In this document: in pieces, positions 42,228 to 50,810 of the stretch
Position numbering within the stretch: the first letter of the stretch is position 1
How the letters are laid out: every line of letters begins with the position of its first letter
Notes under the pieces: model-generated
What the model was told of the DNA's origin: nothing
Database searches by the model: none
Seen by the model: only the letters and a program-made list of their open reading frames with translations
Made by a program: the position numbers and the translations under genes
NCBI GenBank assembly: GCA_024234735.1
Contig: JACKNV010000004.1
Span: 62,001 to 126,000, forward strand
Source of the DNA: Pseudomonadales bacterium
GTDB taxonomy: Bacteria; Pseudomonadota; Gammaproteobacteria; Pseudomonadales; Halieaceae
DNA length: 64,000 nt
Reading direction: 5' to 3'

Positions 42228-42446
42228 CTAGCTGGCTTCCTGCAGGGCATGCACCGCGCCGGTCGTCAGCGGTTCGCCACCGATGCCCCAGCAGCCGCTG
42301 TCGACTTCGGTGAAGGTCACCCAGGTAACGCCGCGCAGCTGCTCTCCCTCCACCGCTACCATGGCATCGGTGACGCGCTGGATGACCTCCCGCTTCTGCT
42401 CCGGGGTGAATACGTCTTTTATGGCAGTAACTTGAACAAATGGCAT
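42228..42446 (-). CDS. 4-oxalocrotonate tautomerase family protein
   Basis: 72-aa small tautomerase with the catalytic N-terminal proline (MPFVQVTAIKDVFTPEQK). Residues EVIQRVTDAMVAVEGEQLRG and VTWVTFTEVDSGCWGIGGEPL follow the family. ATG 42446 has an excellent GAGGAG RBS; longer reading frames upstream are not family-like. Substrate unknown. Confidence 0.88.
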   Translation of the reverse strand: MPFVQVTAIKDVFTPEQKREVIQRVTDAMVAVEGEQLRGVTWVTFTEVDSGCWGIGGEPLTTGAVHALQEAS

Positions 42447-42625
42447 GATCTTTCTCCTCGACTCTCGTGTCGTTGTATGCGGGCCAACCGCGGAGACTCC
42501 GCTGCTGTAACCCTGGACATAGAGTAGGCATCCGACGTTGGCGCCAGCGTTTGAACCGGCGTGGTAATTTCGCGACTGGCAGCCCGAGACCGGGCTATAA
42601 TCGGGTGGCTGACGGGGGCGCTGCC

Positions 42626-44614
42626 ATGACGAACGGCGAAGACAGACTACAGCTGACATTGCTGGGCGAGCTGCGCCTGCAGCGCTCTGCCGAGGACCTG
42701 CCACTGCCCGCATCGCGCAAAACCCGTGCCCTGCTCGCCTTCCTGGCACTCAACCCGAAAGCCCACCGCCGCGACAGTCTGTGCGAACTGCTGTGGGGCG
42801 ACACCGACGACCCGCGGGCGGCCCTGCGCTGGTCGCTGAGCAAACTGCGCGCCCTGCTGGGCGCCGCGCTGACGACAGATCGCGACAGCGTGGCCTTGCA
42901 CAGGGACAGGCTGGCTACCGACCTGGATACCTGCCGCGAACTGCTCGGGGCCAGCCGGCCAGAAAGCCACGATCACCTGCGGCAACTGGAAGCCCGGCTG
43001 GACAGCGGCTACCTGCCCGGCATCGATTGCGCGTCGTCGGCGGGGTTCGAGCTGTGGCTGGAATCCGAGCGCGCCAGCCTGCGCCGCCTGCACGGCGAGC
43101 TGCTGCAGCGGCTGCAGGAACTGGCGCGGGACGACCCTGCCCGGGCGACCCACTACGCCCGCAAACGGGTCGGTATCGAACCCCTCGACCCGGCTGCCAA
43201 CCTGGCCCTGCTGACCGTGGTGCTGCAACATGAAGGCCAGCAGCAGGCCCGCCAGGCATTTGAGCTGGCCCGGCAGCGCCTGCGCCAGGCACAACTGGAC
43301 GATGCCGCCCTGTTGCGCGGCTGGCGCGAGCTCACCGCCGTCCTGCCGGCAGCGGCCAGGGCCGCCACACCCGTGGCCGACCATAACGCCACGGACAATC
43401 GGGCCAGCGCCCAGCCACAGGGCAAGCCTTCCCTGGCAGTACTGGGCTTTACCGAACTGGGCGGGGACGGCAAGTCGATCCTGGGCCTGGGGCTGACCGC
43501 AGACCTGATCAGCCGGCTGTCGCGGGTAGGCGGCCTGTTTGTGATTGCCCGGGCCTCCTCAACCCGCTTCGCGGGGGAACCCTACGATTTCCCGGAAATC
43601 GCCAGCCTGCTGGGAGTACGCTACCTGATTCACGGAACCATCCAGTGCCAGGGACGCCGGGTGCGGGTCAACGTCGAACTGGTGGACGGCTGCCTGGGCC
43701 GGGACATATGGGTGGAGTCCTTCGAACGGGCCCGGGACGACCTGTTCCTGCTCCAGGACGAACTCGCCAGTGCCATCGTCGCAGCAGTCGAGCCGGCGAT
43801 CGAACGCGCCGAATACGAACGGGTCAGACTCCGGCCACCGGCCAGCCTGGATGCCTAGGAAAACTACCACATGGCCCTGTGGCACAGTTTCCGCTTTACC
43901 CCTGCGGATACCGAAGCGGCTGCTATCTTTCTTGAGCGCGCCCTGCAGCTCGACCCCGACTTCAGCCGCGCCCACGCCGCGCGCTCGCTATCCCACTTCA
44001 GTCGCGCGTTTCTCGACACCGGCCAGGACATCAGATTCGAAATCGAACAGGCCAGGCTCAGCGCCGAGCACAGCGTGAGCCTGGACAGCCGGGACGCCAT
44101 GGGGCACTGGTCGCTGGGCCGCGCCCAATTCCTGGCACAGCAGCACGATCTGGCGCTGGCATCCCTGGAACGCAGTCTGCAAGCCAACCCCAATTACGCC
44201 CAGGGGCACTACGCGCGGGGCTTTGTCAGCGTACACAGCGGCATACCGGTCGAAGCCATCCCGGAACTGGAAGCCGCCCAGCGCCTCAGCCCTTTTGACC
44301 CGTTGCTGTTCGCGATGATCTCCAGCCGGGCGGTGTCCCTGGCCCTGCAGGAAAAGTTTGACGAGGCGGCGGAGCTGGCGGTGCGGGCAACGTTGGAGGC
44401 CAACGCCCACTTCCATATCTACGCGATAGCCGCCGCCTGCCTGGAACTGGTGGGGCGCAGTGCGGACGCCCGCCACCACATGCAGACAGCACTGCAGCGT
44501 CACAACGGTTATTCGCGCGAGGTTTTCTTTCGCAGTTTTCCCTACAAGCTGCCCGCACAGCGGGAACTCATGGACGCGGCGCTGGCCCGGGCGGGCCTGC
44601 CGGCAGGCAGGTGA
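42626..44614 (+). pseudogene. BTAD/TolB-like/TPR transcriptional activator split by in-frame TAG
   Basis: One 661-sense-codon gene interrupted by TAG at 43856-43858; reading continues in frame. N-terminal wHTH (SRKTRALLAFLALNPKAHRR), BTAD helical domain (LHGELLQRLQELARDDPARA), TolB/FlgO-like domain (PSLAVLGFTELGGDGKS) and, after the stop, TPR repeats (FLERALQLDPDFSRAHAARS, LASLERSLQANPNYAQGHYA). The junction reads SLDA-stop-ENYHMALWH; relatives usually have Trp there, so TGG to TAG is likely. The second half could restart at ATG 43871, and the first half would still bind DNA. Confidence 0.8.
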
Positions 44615-44639
44615 CAGGCGCCTGCCGCGGTGGACGGGT

Positions 44640-45971
44640 TCAGGACACCCAGCGCCTCACCAGCTGGTTGACTTCGACCCTGGCCTTCAGCCTGCTGGCG
44701 AGCAGGAACATACCACCCAGCTTGCGATGGAAATACATGGCATCAGTGGGGGGCGCGCGCCAGAAGTCCCGGTAGGCGGAAACCTCCTCGGCCAGCTCCG
44801 ACATCCGCCGCGCCATGTCCGAGCGGGCAAAGTCGTAGGCGCCCTCGTGGCGCAGCGGCTCCAGGGCGAGCAGGAACAACTCCAGTACCAGTTCGCGGTA
44901 TTCGCTGTCCTCGTCGCCCATGGCGTAGCCGATGCGCTCGGCGGCGGCAATGACCCTGCTGCGATCCTCCGCCAGGGCCGCCGCCAGCAGCTTGCGATAG
45001 CTGTTGACGAAGCCGGCCTTGAAACGGCGGGTGGCGCCAAAATCCAGCAGCACGACCTGGCCGCTCTTGCGGCGGTACTGGTAGTTGGCGAAGTTGGGGT
45101 CGGTCTGCACCATGCGCAATTCGAACAGTTCCATGAACATCAGTTCGACCAGCGCGCTCATCACCCGGTCGCGTTCCGCCTGGGGCAGGTCGACAATGGT
45201 CTCGATAGGTTTACCGGCGACATAGGTCATGGCCAGCACGGTTTTGCGTGTCAGTTCCGGCAGGACCTCAGGCACCAGGAAGCGATCGTCCGCGGCCAAC
45301 AGGTCGCCAAAGGCCTGCAGGAACTCCGCCTCCTTGTGGTAGTCCGCCTCGTCCTTGAGCTGGCGCTTGGCGTCGTCCAGCAGCGGCTGGATATCCAGTT
45401 CCGCGGGCAGCAGGCCGGACATGCGCAGCAGGGCGGCAATATTGTCCACATCGCTGTCAATGCTGGCAGCCACCCCGGGGTATTGCACCTTGAGTGCGAT
45501 TTCCCTGCCGTCCGGCGCCACCGCCCTGTGTACCTGGCCAATTGAGGCCGCCGCCAGGGGTTTCATCTCGAACCCGTAAAGCAGGGCTTCCCAGTCCTCG
45601 CCGTAGGCGGCTTCCATAACCCGGCGCAGCTGTGTCACCGGCATGTAGCGGGCGTCGGAGCGCAGCCGGGCGAGGATATCCGCCAGCTCCCGGGGCAGGA
45701 AATCGCCGGTATCCATGGACAGGATCTGGCCCACTTTCATGGCCGCGCCGCGCATGGTGGCCAGCTGGTCCGCCACCCTGCGGGCGTTGGCGGGGGTCAG
45801 CAGCATGTCCCGCGCCCGGGGGCGCTTGCCCGAGCGCAGCTGCCGGGTGCCCTCGGCCAGCATGCCGCCGGCCACTCCACCGGCCATGCGGGCAACCCGC
45901 GCCAGGCGCCCCATCCGCGACGTGGGGATGGCCTTGTGATTGTCCCCCGGGTCTTTCCTATCCCTTGCCAT
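44640..45971 (-). CDS. ABC1/AarF/UbiB family kinase-like protein (1)
   Basis: 443 aa. UbiB-family features: MKVGQILSMD (KxGQ), Ala-rich loop AAASIGQVHRA, catalytic-region Lys ALKVQYPG, QTDPNFANYQY and metal-binding DFG in LLDFGATR. Such proteins act in ubiquinone biosynthesis or lipid homeostasis. ATG 45971 overlaps the end of the preceding kinase gene by 14 bp, so the two are translated together. Confidence 0.88.
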   Translation of the reverse strand: MARDRKDPGDNHKAIPTSRMGRLARVARMAGGVAGGMLAEGTRQLRSGKRPRARDMLLTPANARRVADQLATMRGAAMKVGQILSMDTGDFLPRELADILARLRSDARYMPVTQLRRVMEAAYGEDWEALLYGFEMKPLAAASIGQVHRAVAPDGREIALKVQYPGVAASIDSDVDNIAALLRMSGLLPAELDIQPLLDDAKRQLKDEADYHKEAEFLQAFGDLLAADDRFLVPEVLPELTRKTVLAMTYVAGKPIETIVDLPQAERDRVMSALVELMFMELFELRMVQTDPNFANYQYRRKSGQVVLLDFGATRRFKAGFVNSYRKLLAAALAEDRSRVIAAAERIGYAMGDEDSEYRELVLELFLLALEPLRHEGAYDFARSDMARRMSELAEEVSAYRDFWRAPPTDAMYFHRKLGGMFLLASRLKARVEVNQLVRRWVS

Positions 45972-47367
45972 GGGCCTCTCGCTCCCGCCAGCGGGCGATG
46001 TGGGCGGCCACCATATCGTGGGCATTGAACTCGGCCTCGAGGACCGCGATAAAGGTGAACACGCCGGTCAGCTTGCGCGCGATCAGGGCGAACTCGCGGT
46101 TCGGTGGGGTGAAGTGACGGCTGGTGGCGGAAACCGCACCCCGTTTGCCAGCCCGGTGCATCAGGCGGGACTTCGCCCAACAGTATTCACCGTCGGCATT
46201 GAGGTATTCCGGCGGCAGCCGCGCGGGCGGGCGCAGCGGCTCCAGCAGTTGCAGGCAGAACTCGGCGAACAACTGCCGCGCCTGGCTAGTGGCGTTGCGG
46301 GGCAGGCAGCCCAGTCCTATCAGCCCCTCCCCCAGCCCGTCGACATCCTCGCGCAGGCCGGCGTCGATGGTACTGCGCAGGTGGTAGAGAAAGCCCTCGC
46401 TGCAATCGAGGATCGAACCGAAATCCAGTAACACCAGCTCATCGTTGCCCTGGCTTTTGCGGCGATCGTCGAGGCGCAGCAGGTAGTTGCCGAAATTGGG
46501 GTCGGTCTGCAGGCAGCCCCAGTCATACAGTTCATAGAAAAACAGTTCGAGCATGCCCATTGCCAGGGCATTGCGCCGCGACAGTGACAGGGACGCCACC
46601 CGCGAATCCGTCACCGACAGTCCATCCATATACTCCAGGGCCAGCACCCGGTCCGCACAATAGCGGGAGAACAGGCGCGGCACGCAGTAGCCGACGCCGC
46701 TGTCGGCCACGCCCTCCACCAGCCTGGCCATGCGCTCGGTCAGCACCGCCTCGCGGTGGTAGTCGATCTCGTTGTGCAGATGGTGCCGCATGGACTCCAG
46801 CCAGTCATCCAGGTCGCGCCCGGCCTGCACCCAGCGGGCAAGCACCAGCATGCGCACCACGGCATCGAAATCCGAATCGATGACCTCGGCAAGCCCCGGA
46901 TACTGCACCTTCAGGCAGATCTGCTCCCCGGTGGCGCGCACCGTCGCCACATGCACCTGGGCCAGGGACGCGGCGGCCAGGGCCTGGCGCTCTATTTCCA
47001 GTTCGGTGTAACGCTCGCCCAGCGACTCGCGCAGCACCGGCTCCACGGACTCCCAGGGCAGGGGCTCGGTCTGGTCACCTAGGTCGTGCATGGCCTCGGC
47101 CAGCGCCGGCGGCAGAAAATGCTCGCCCATCAAGGCCATCATCTGGCCTATCTTGACATAGGTGCCCTTGAGCCTCCCCAGCTCGGCCACGAAACGCCGC
47201 GCCTCGCGACGGGCGAACTCGGACCCCTCACCGCCAGCACCCCTCCCCCGCAGCTTCTGCATCGCGCTGTCCACCGCCAGCGCGCCGCCGGCGCGAATGC
47301 CGGCAAGGGAGACGGACAAGCCCCGCGGGATGGCGCTGCGCTTGAGAGTACGTGGTTTTTTAGCCAT
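45958..47367 (-). CDS. ABC1/AarF/UbiB family kinase-like protein (2)
   Basis: 469 aa. Same family order: VKIGQMMALMGEHFLP, AAASLAQVHVA, CLKVQYPG, QTDPNFGNYLL and LLDFGSIL. The N-terminal segment is basic (MAKKPRTLKRSAIPRG). Divergent from the downstream paralogue, so an old duplication. No other ubiquinone gene is adjacent; the nearest prenyltransferase is in the cytochrome cluster 5 kb away. Confidence 0.88.
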   Translation of the reverse strand: MAKKPRTLKRSAIPRGLSVSLAGIRAGGALAVDSAMQKLRGRGAGGEGSEFARREARRFVAELGRLKGTYVKIGQMMALMGEHFLPPALAEAMHDLGDQTEPLPWESVEPVLRESLGERYTELEIERQALAAASLAQVHVATVRATGEQICLKVQYPGLAEVIDSDFDAVVRMLVLARWVQAGRDLDDWLESMRHHLHNEIDYHREAVLTERMARLVEGVADSGVGYCVPRLFSRYCADRVLALEYMDGLSVTDSRVASLSLSRRNALAMGMLELFFYELYDWGCLQTDPNFGNYLLRLDDRRKSQGNDELVLLDFGSILDCSEGFLYHLRSTIDAGLREDVDGLGEGLIGLGCLPRNATSQARQLFAEFCLQLLEPLRPPARLPPEYLNADGEYCWAKSRLMHRAGKRGAVSATSRHFTPPNREFALIARKLTGVFTFIAVLEAEFNAHDMVAAHIARWREREAHGKG

Positions 47368-47451
47368 TGATAGGGTGCGTCCGGTGGATGGGCAACGAAT
47401 TATATACGAAGCCACCGCACCGGGGGATCATCCCGCGACCGCCAGCGCGGC

Positions 47452-48081
47452 TCAGCGGGGGGGCAGCACCAGCGGCTCCCCGAACCCATCGGCGCGCTGG
47501 AAGGCGGGACGCTGCTGCAGGCGCTCCAGATAGGCCCGGGTCTGCGGCTGGAAGCGGTCATCCAGGCGCAGGGCGCGTGCCAGGTACAGGGCGTAGCCCA
47601 CCGCGATATCGGCGATAGTGAAACGCCCCGCGACCAGGTAGTCGTGCGCTTCCAGGTGCTGGTCCAGGCGCCGCAGGCGGGCGATGAACCACCTGGCGTA
47701 GTCATCCCCCACCGCCTGCTTCTCGGGCGTGGGCTCCAGGTAGTAGTAGCGCATGGTCAGGGTCTGTGGAAAGGTGAGGGTGGCGTCGGCGTGATGCAGC
47801 CAGTTGAGATAAGCGCCGTATTCCGGGTGTTCGGGCCTGAGCCCGAACTCGTATTGCTGGTAGCGATCGACCAGGTACTGACAGATGGCGCTGGATTCGG
47901 TCATCCGCGTGTCGCCGTCCTCCAAGAAGGGCACCGTGCCCAGGCTGTTCACTTCCAGGTATTCGCGCTTGAACATGCGCGGGGGGAAGGGGAGCAGTTC
48001 CAGCTCGTACTCCAGCCCCATCTCCTCCAGCGCCCACAGGGGTCGCAGCGATCGCGCCCCGGCGCAGTGCCATAGCTTCAT
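47452..48081 (-). CDS. Glutathione S-transferase family protein
   Basis: 209 aa. Thioredoxin-like N-terminal domain with CAGARSLRPLWALEE, cis-Pro in GTVPFLEDGD and the TESSAICQYL glutathione-binding motif, then the helical C-domain. ATG 48081 has GGAGG upstream. Specific substrate unknown. Confidence 0.9.
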   Translation of the reverse strand: MKLWHCAGARSLRPLWALEEMGLEYELELLPFPPRMFKREYLEVNSLGTVPFLEDGDTRMTESSAICQYLVDRYQQYEFGLRPEHPEYGAYLNWLHHADATLTFPQTLTMRYYYLEPTPEKQAVGDDYARWFIARLRRLDQHLEAHDYLVAGRFTIADIAVGYALYLARALRLDDRFQPQTRAYLERLQQRPAFQRADGFGEPLVLPPR

Positions 48082-48320
48082 AAAACATCCTCCAGTGGTG
48101 ACCCAGCCAACCGCCGCGCGGGCGGTCGCCCTGGCAGGGGCCATACGATACTACAAATTACCGGATGCGACCCGCGCCGTTCGGGCCGGGCCGCGTCGGG
48201 GCCCAGCCGCACTGGCTGAACCGGTGCGGCTGGTGCTATGCTTGTGATCGCGCAATGATTGCTGCCCGCCGCCGGGGGATTCGCCCCGGGCCCGGGACGG
48301 CCCCGCAAAGAGGACTCATC

Positions 48321-48698
48321 ATGACCAAGCTCAAGCTGGCACTCCTGGCAGGCGCGTTCGCCCTTTTTCCCGCCGTTGGCAGCCTGGCGGCGCCACCCGA
48401 GAGCATTGTCATCGACGATTGCATGGCCAAGAAATCCGCGGTGGAGTTTCCCCACGCCGCCCACTTCAAAGACCATGAGTGCTCCACCTGCCATCACACC
48501 CAGGAAGGCCTCACCAAAGATTCGGACGAGCAGGTCAAGCCCTGCAGCGAGTGCCACAACGAGCCGGAGAAGAAAAGCACGCCCAGTTGCTCCCAGTCCA
48601 GCCTGAAGAAGAATCAGTTCCACATCAATTGCGTGGACTGCCACAAGGCGGAGAAGGCGGGGCCGACCAAGTGCAACGACTGCCACCCGAAGCAGTGA
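48321..48698 (+). CDS. Tetraheme cytochrome c3-like protein
   Basis: 125-aa periplasmic cytochrome with Sec signal (LALLAGAFALFPAVGSLA). Four CXXCH motifs: CSTCH, CSECH, CVDCH and CNDCH, plus extra His (FPHAAHF, FHINC) suited to bis-His ligation, as in class III cytochromes. ATG 48321 is chosen from the signal peptide. It lies 156 bp before the main multiheme operon and could shuttle electrons across the periplasm. Confidence 0.88.
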   Translation: MTKLKLALLAGAFALFPAVGSLAAPPESIVIDDCMAKKSAVEFPHAAHFKDHECSTCHHTQEGLTKDSDEQVKPCSECHNEPEKKSTPSCSQSSLKKNQFHINCVDCHKAEKAGPTKCNDCHPKQ

Positions 48699-48739
48699 CC
48701 GGGGCAGCCTAGATACCGTCCGCGGGCGCGCGGCGGAAC

Positions 48740-48753
48740 TTGACCTGCATCAA
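48740..48753 (+). promoter_or_regulatory. FNR/ANR-like box
   Basis: TTGACCTGCATCAA, matching the FNR/ANR consensus TTGAT-N4-ATCAA at 9 of 10 conserved bases. It lies 102 bp before the start of the cytochrome b/c gene and suggests induction at low oxygen. No clear -10 box at the exact class II distance was identified. Confidence 0.65.
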
Positions 48754-48854
48754 GCGAAGCGCGATACCCTGTCACCGCCGGGCGCCGCCCCTTCTGGCCT
48801 GTTGGCAATTGGTCTAACCTTTGCCCCACGCTTCATTGTTGCGGGAGCTGATTG

Positions 48855-50798
48855 ATGCAGCCAGTACGCCTTTTCCTGTTGTTGGCCACTCTTGGCCTGG
48901 CCGCCGGCGGCCAGGCTCAGGATGAGGCCTGTACCGACTGCCACGACCTGCAGAACACCCCCCACGAAGCGCCGGCAATCGCACCAGGCGACCCCTCCCG
49001 GGCCAACGGGTACCCGGCCGGCGCCGCACGCTTCGAGGACAGCGTCCACGGCGACATGGACTGTATCGACTGCCACATGGATGTTGCCGACGCCTCCCAC
49101 GAGGACGGCGCCGAACCGGTGGATTGCGCCGCCTGTCACGACGACGCCGCGGCGGCCCTGGCGAGCAGTGTCCACCGCAGCGCGGCCGAGCTGGTGGGCA
49201 TGGCGGCGGAATGCCAGTTCTGCCACGGCAACGCCCACCTGATACTGCCGTCGGACGATTCGGCTTCACCGGTCAACCACGCCCGGCTGGCAGCGACCTG
49301 CGGCGACTGCCACGCCAATCCGGACGTGGTGGCAAAGTACGGCATCAACGTGGTGAACCCGCTGGCGGCCTACCGCGACAGCGTCCACGCGCAGGCGGTG
49401 CACGATGGCAACGGCGGACCCAGTTGTGACAACTGCCACGGCAGTCACGACATATTGAAGAACAGCAATCCCGACTCGCTCATCAATCGGGCCAATGTTC
49501 CCGCTACCTGCGGTAACTGCCACACGGATATCACCGATGCCTACCTGGCCAGCGTACACGGCCAGGCCTTCCTGCGCGGCGCCAGCGATGCGCCAATCTG
49601 CACCGATTGCCACGGCGAGCACCGCATCCTCTCGCCCAGCTCCAGCGATTCACCGGTATCGCCCACCAACCAGAGCCTGCTCACCTGCGGCGGCTGTCAC
49701 GGCAATCTCAGACTCAATGAAAAGTACGGGCTGGCCGCCGACAAGGTACCCAGCTATGCCGACAGCTACCACGGGCTGGCAGCCCAGGCGGGCAGGACCA
49801 CGGTGGCGAGCTGTGCCTCCTGCCACGGGGTACACGACATCCTGCCCTCCAGCGACCCGCACTCGCGCATTCATCCGGAAAACCTCGGGGAAACCTGCAG
49901 CGATTGCCACGCCGGTGCCGGCACACGCTTCGCCATCGGCCCGATCCACGTGGTGCAGACCGATCGCGAGGCCTTCCCCATCGTTTACTGGATACGGCTG
50001 GTCTATCTGGTGCTGATTTACGCCACCATCGGCGGCATGCTGCTCCACGTCGGCCTGGATTTCATCAGCAAGTTCCGCCAGCCGGCGCTGCGCGCCATGG
50101 CAGCGGCCCCCTCCAGCGGAAGGGTCCGCATGAATCGCGGTTTTCGCATTTCCCACGGATTGGTGATGCTCAGTTTCCCGGTGCTGGTATGGAGTGGATT
50201 TGCCCTGAGTTACCCCGACTCCTGGTGGGCGTGGCCGCTCATTGCTCCGGGGCCGGACTTCCGCGGCCTGGTACACCGCACGGCAGCAGTGATCATTTGC
50301 CTGTCGTTGCTCCTGCACGTGCTCCACCTCGCGGCCAGTAGCGAGGCGCGCCGCTGCATGCTGCAAATGTTTCCCAATCTGGAGGATCTGCGCGAAGTCA
50401 TCGAGCGCTTCAAGTACTACCTGGGCTTGCGCAAAGAGCCCGTGCACAGCCCCCGGCTCGGCTACATCGAGAAAGTGGAGTACCTGGCCTTCTGGTGGGG
50501 CATGATCGTCATGACGATCACCGGCCTGCTGCTGTGGTTCTCCGACTTCATGCTGCGCGAGCTGCCATCCTGGGCGCCAGCCGCCACCACCGCGGTGCAC
50601 TTTTACGAAGCGGTACTGGCGTCCCTGGCGATCCTGATCTGGCACGGCTACTGGACAGTGTTCGACCCCGCCGTCTACCCTATGGACATGAGTTGGCTGA
50701 CGGGCCATTCTCCGGCCAGTCGCGAGTGGGAGCGGGGCGAACGGCCGTCACCGGGCGCCGATAGCGGCCGACAGGACGACGACCGCCCCGCTCATTAG
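48855..50798 (+). CDS. Multiheme cytochrome c - cytochrome b fusion (CbcL-like)
   Basis: 647 aa. Sec signal, then a periplasmic domain (about 25-370) with eleven CXXCH motifs (CTDCH, CIDCH, CAACH, CQFCH, CGDCH, CDNCH, CGNCH, CTDCH, CGGCH, CASCH, CSDCH), then a membrane cytochrome b domain with about four helices and conserved His (FRISHGLVML, GLVHRTAAVI, LLLHVLHLA, ILIWHGYWTV). The order c-domain first and b-domain last is that of Geobacter CbcL, an inner-membrane quinol oxidase for low-potential acceptors. CbcL has nine c-hemes, so it is not a simple orthologue. Confidence 0.85.
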   Translation: MQPVRLFLLLATLGLAAGGQAQDEACTDCHDLQNTPHEAPAIAPGDPSRANGYPAGAARFEDSVHGDMDCIDCHMDVADASHEDGAEPVDCAACHDDAAAALASSVHRSAAELVGMAAECQFCHGNAHLILPSDDSASPVNHARLAATCGDCHANPDVVAKYGINVVNPLAAYRDSVHAQAVHDGNGGPSCDNCHGSHDILKNSNPDSLINRANVPATCGNCHTDITDAYLASVHGQAFLRGASDAPICTDCHGEHRILSPSSSDSPVSPTNQSLLTCGGCHGNLRLNEKYGLAADKVPSYADSYHGLAAQAGRTTVASCASCHGVHDILPSSDPHSRIHPENLGETCSDCHAGAGTRFAIGPIHVVQTDREAFPIVYWIRLVYLVLIYATIGGMLLHVGLDFISKFRQPALRAMAAAPSSGRVRMNRGFRISHGLVMLSFPVLVWSGFALSYPDSWWAWPLIAPGPDFRGLVHRTAAVIICLSLLLHVLHLAASSEARRCMLQMFPNLEDLREVIERFKYYLGLRKEPVHSPRLGYIEKVEYLAFWWGMIVMTITGLLLWFSDFMLRELPSWAPAATTAVHFYEAVLASLAILIWHGYWTVFDPAVYPMDMSWLTGHSPASREWERGERPSPGADSGRQDDDRPAH

Positions 50799-50810
50799 AA
50801 CAAGGATCTG

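Noticed and set aside
25306..43858. Amber codon reassignment (TAG as sense) in this genome
   Set aside because: recN, fur, rnfH, smpB and other intact genes end in TAG at the expected family length, so TAG is a normal stop here; simple nonsense mutations are likelier.
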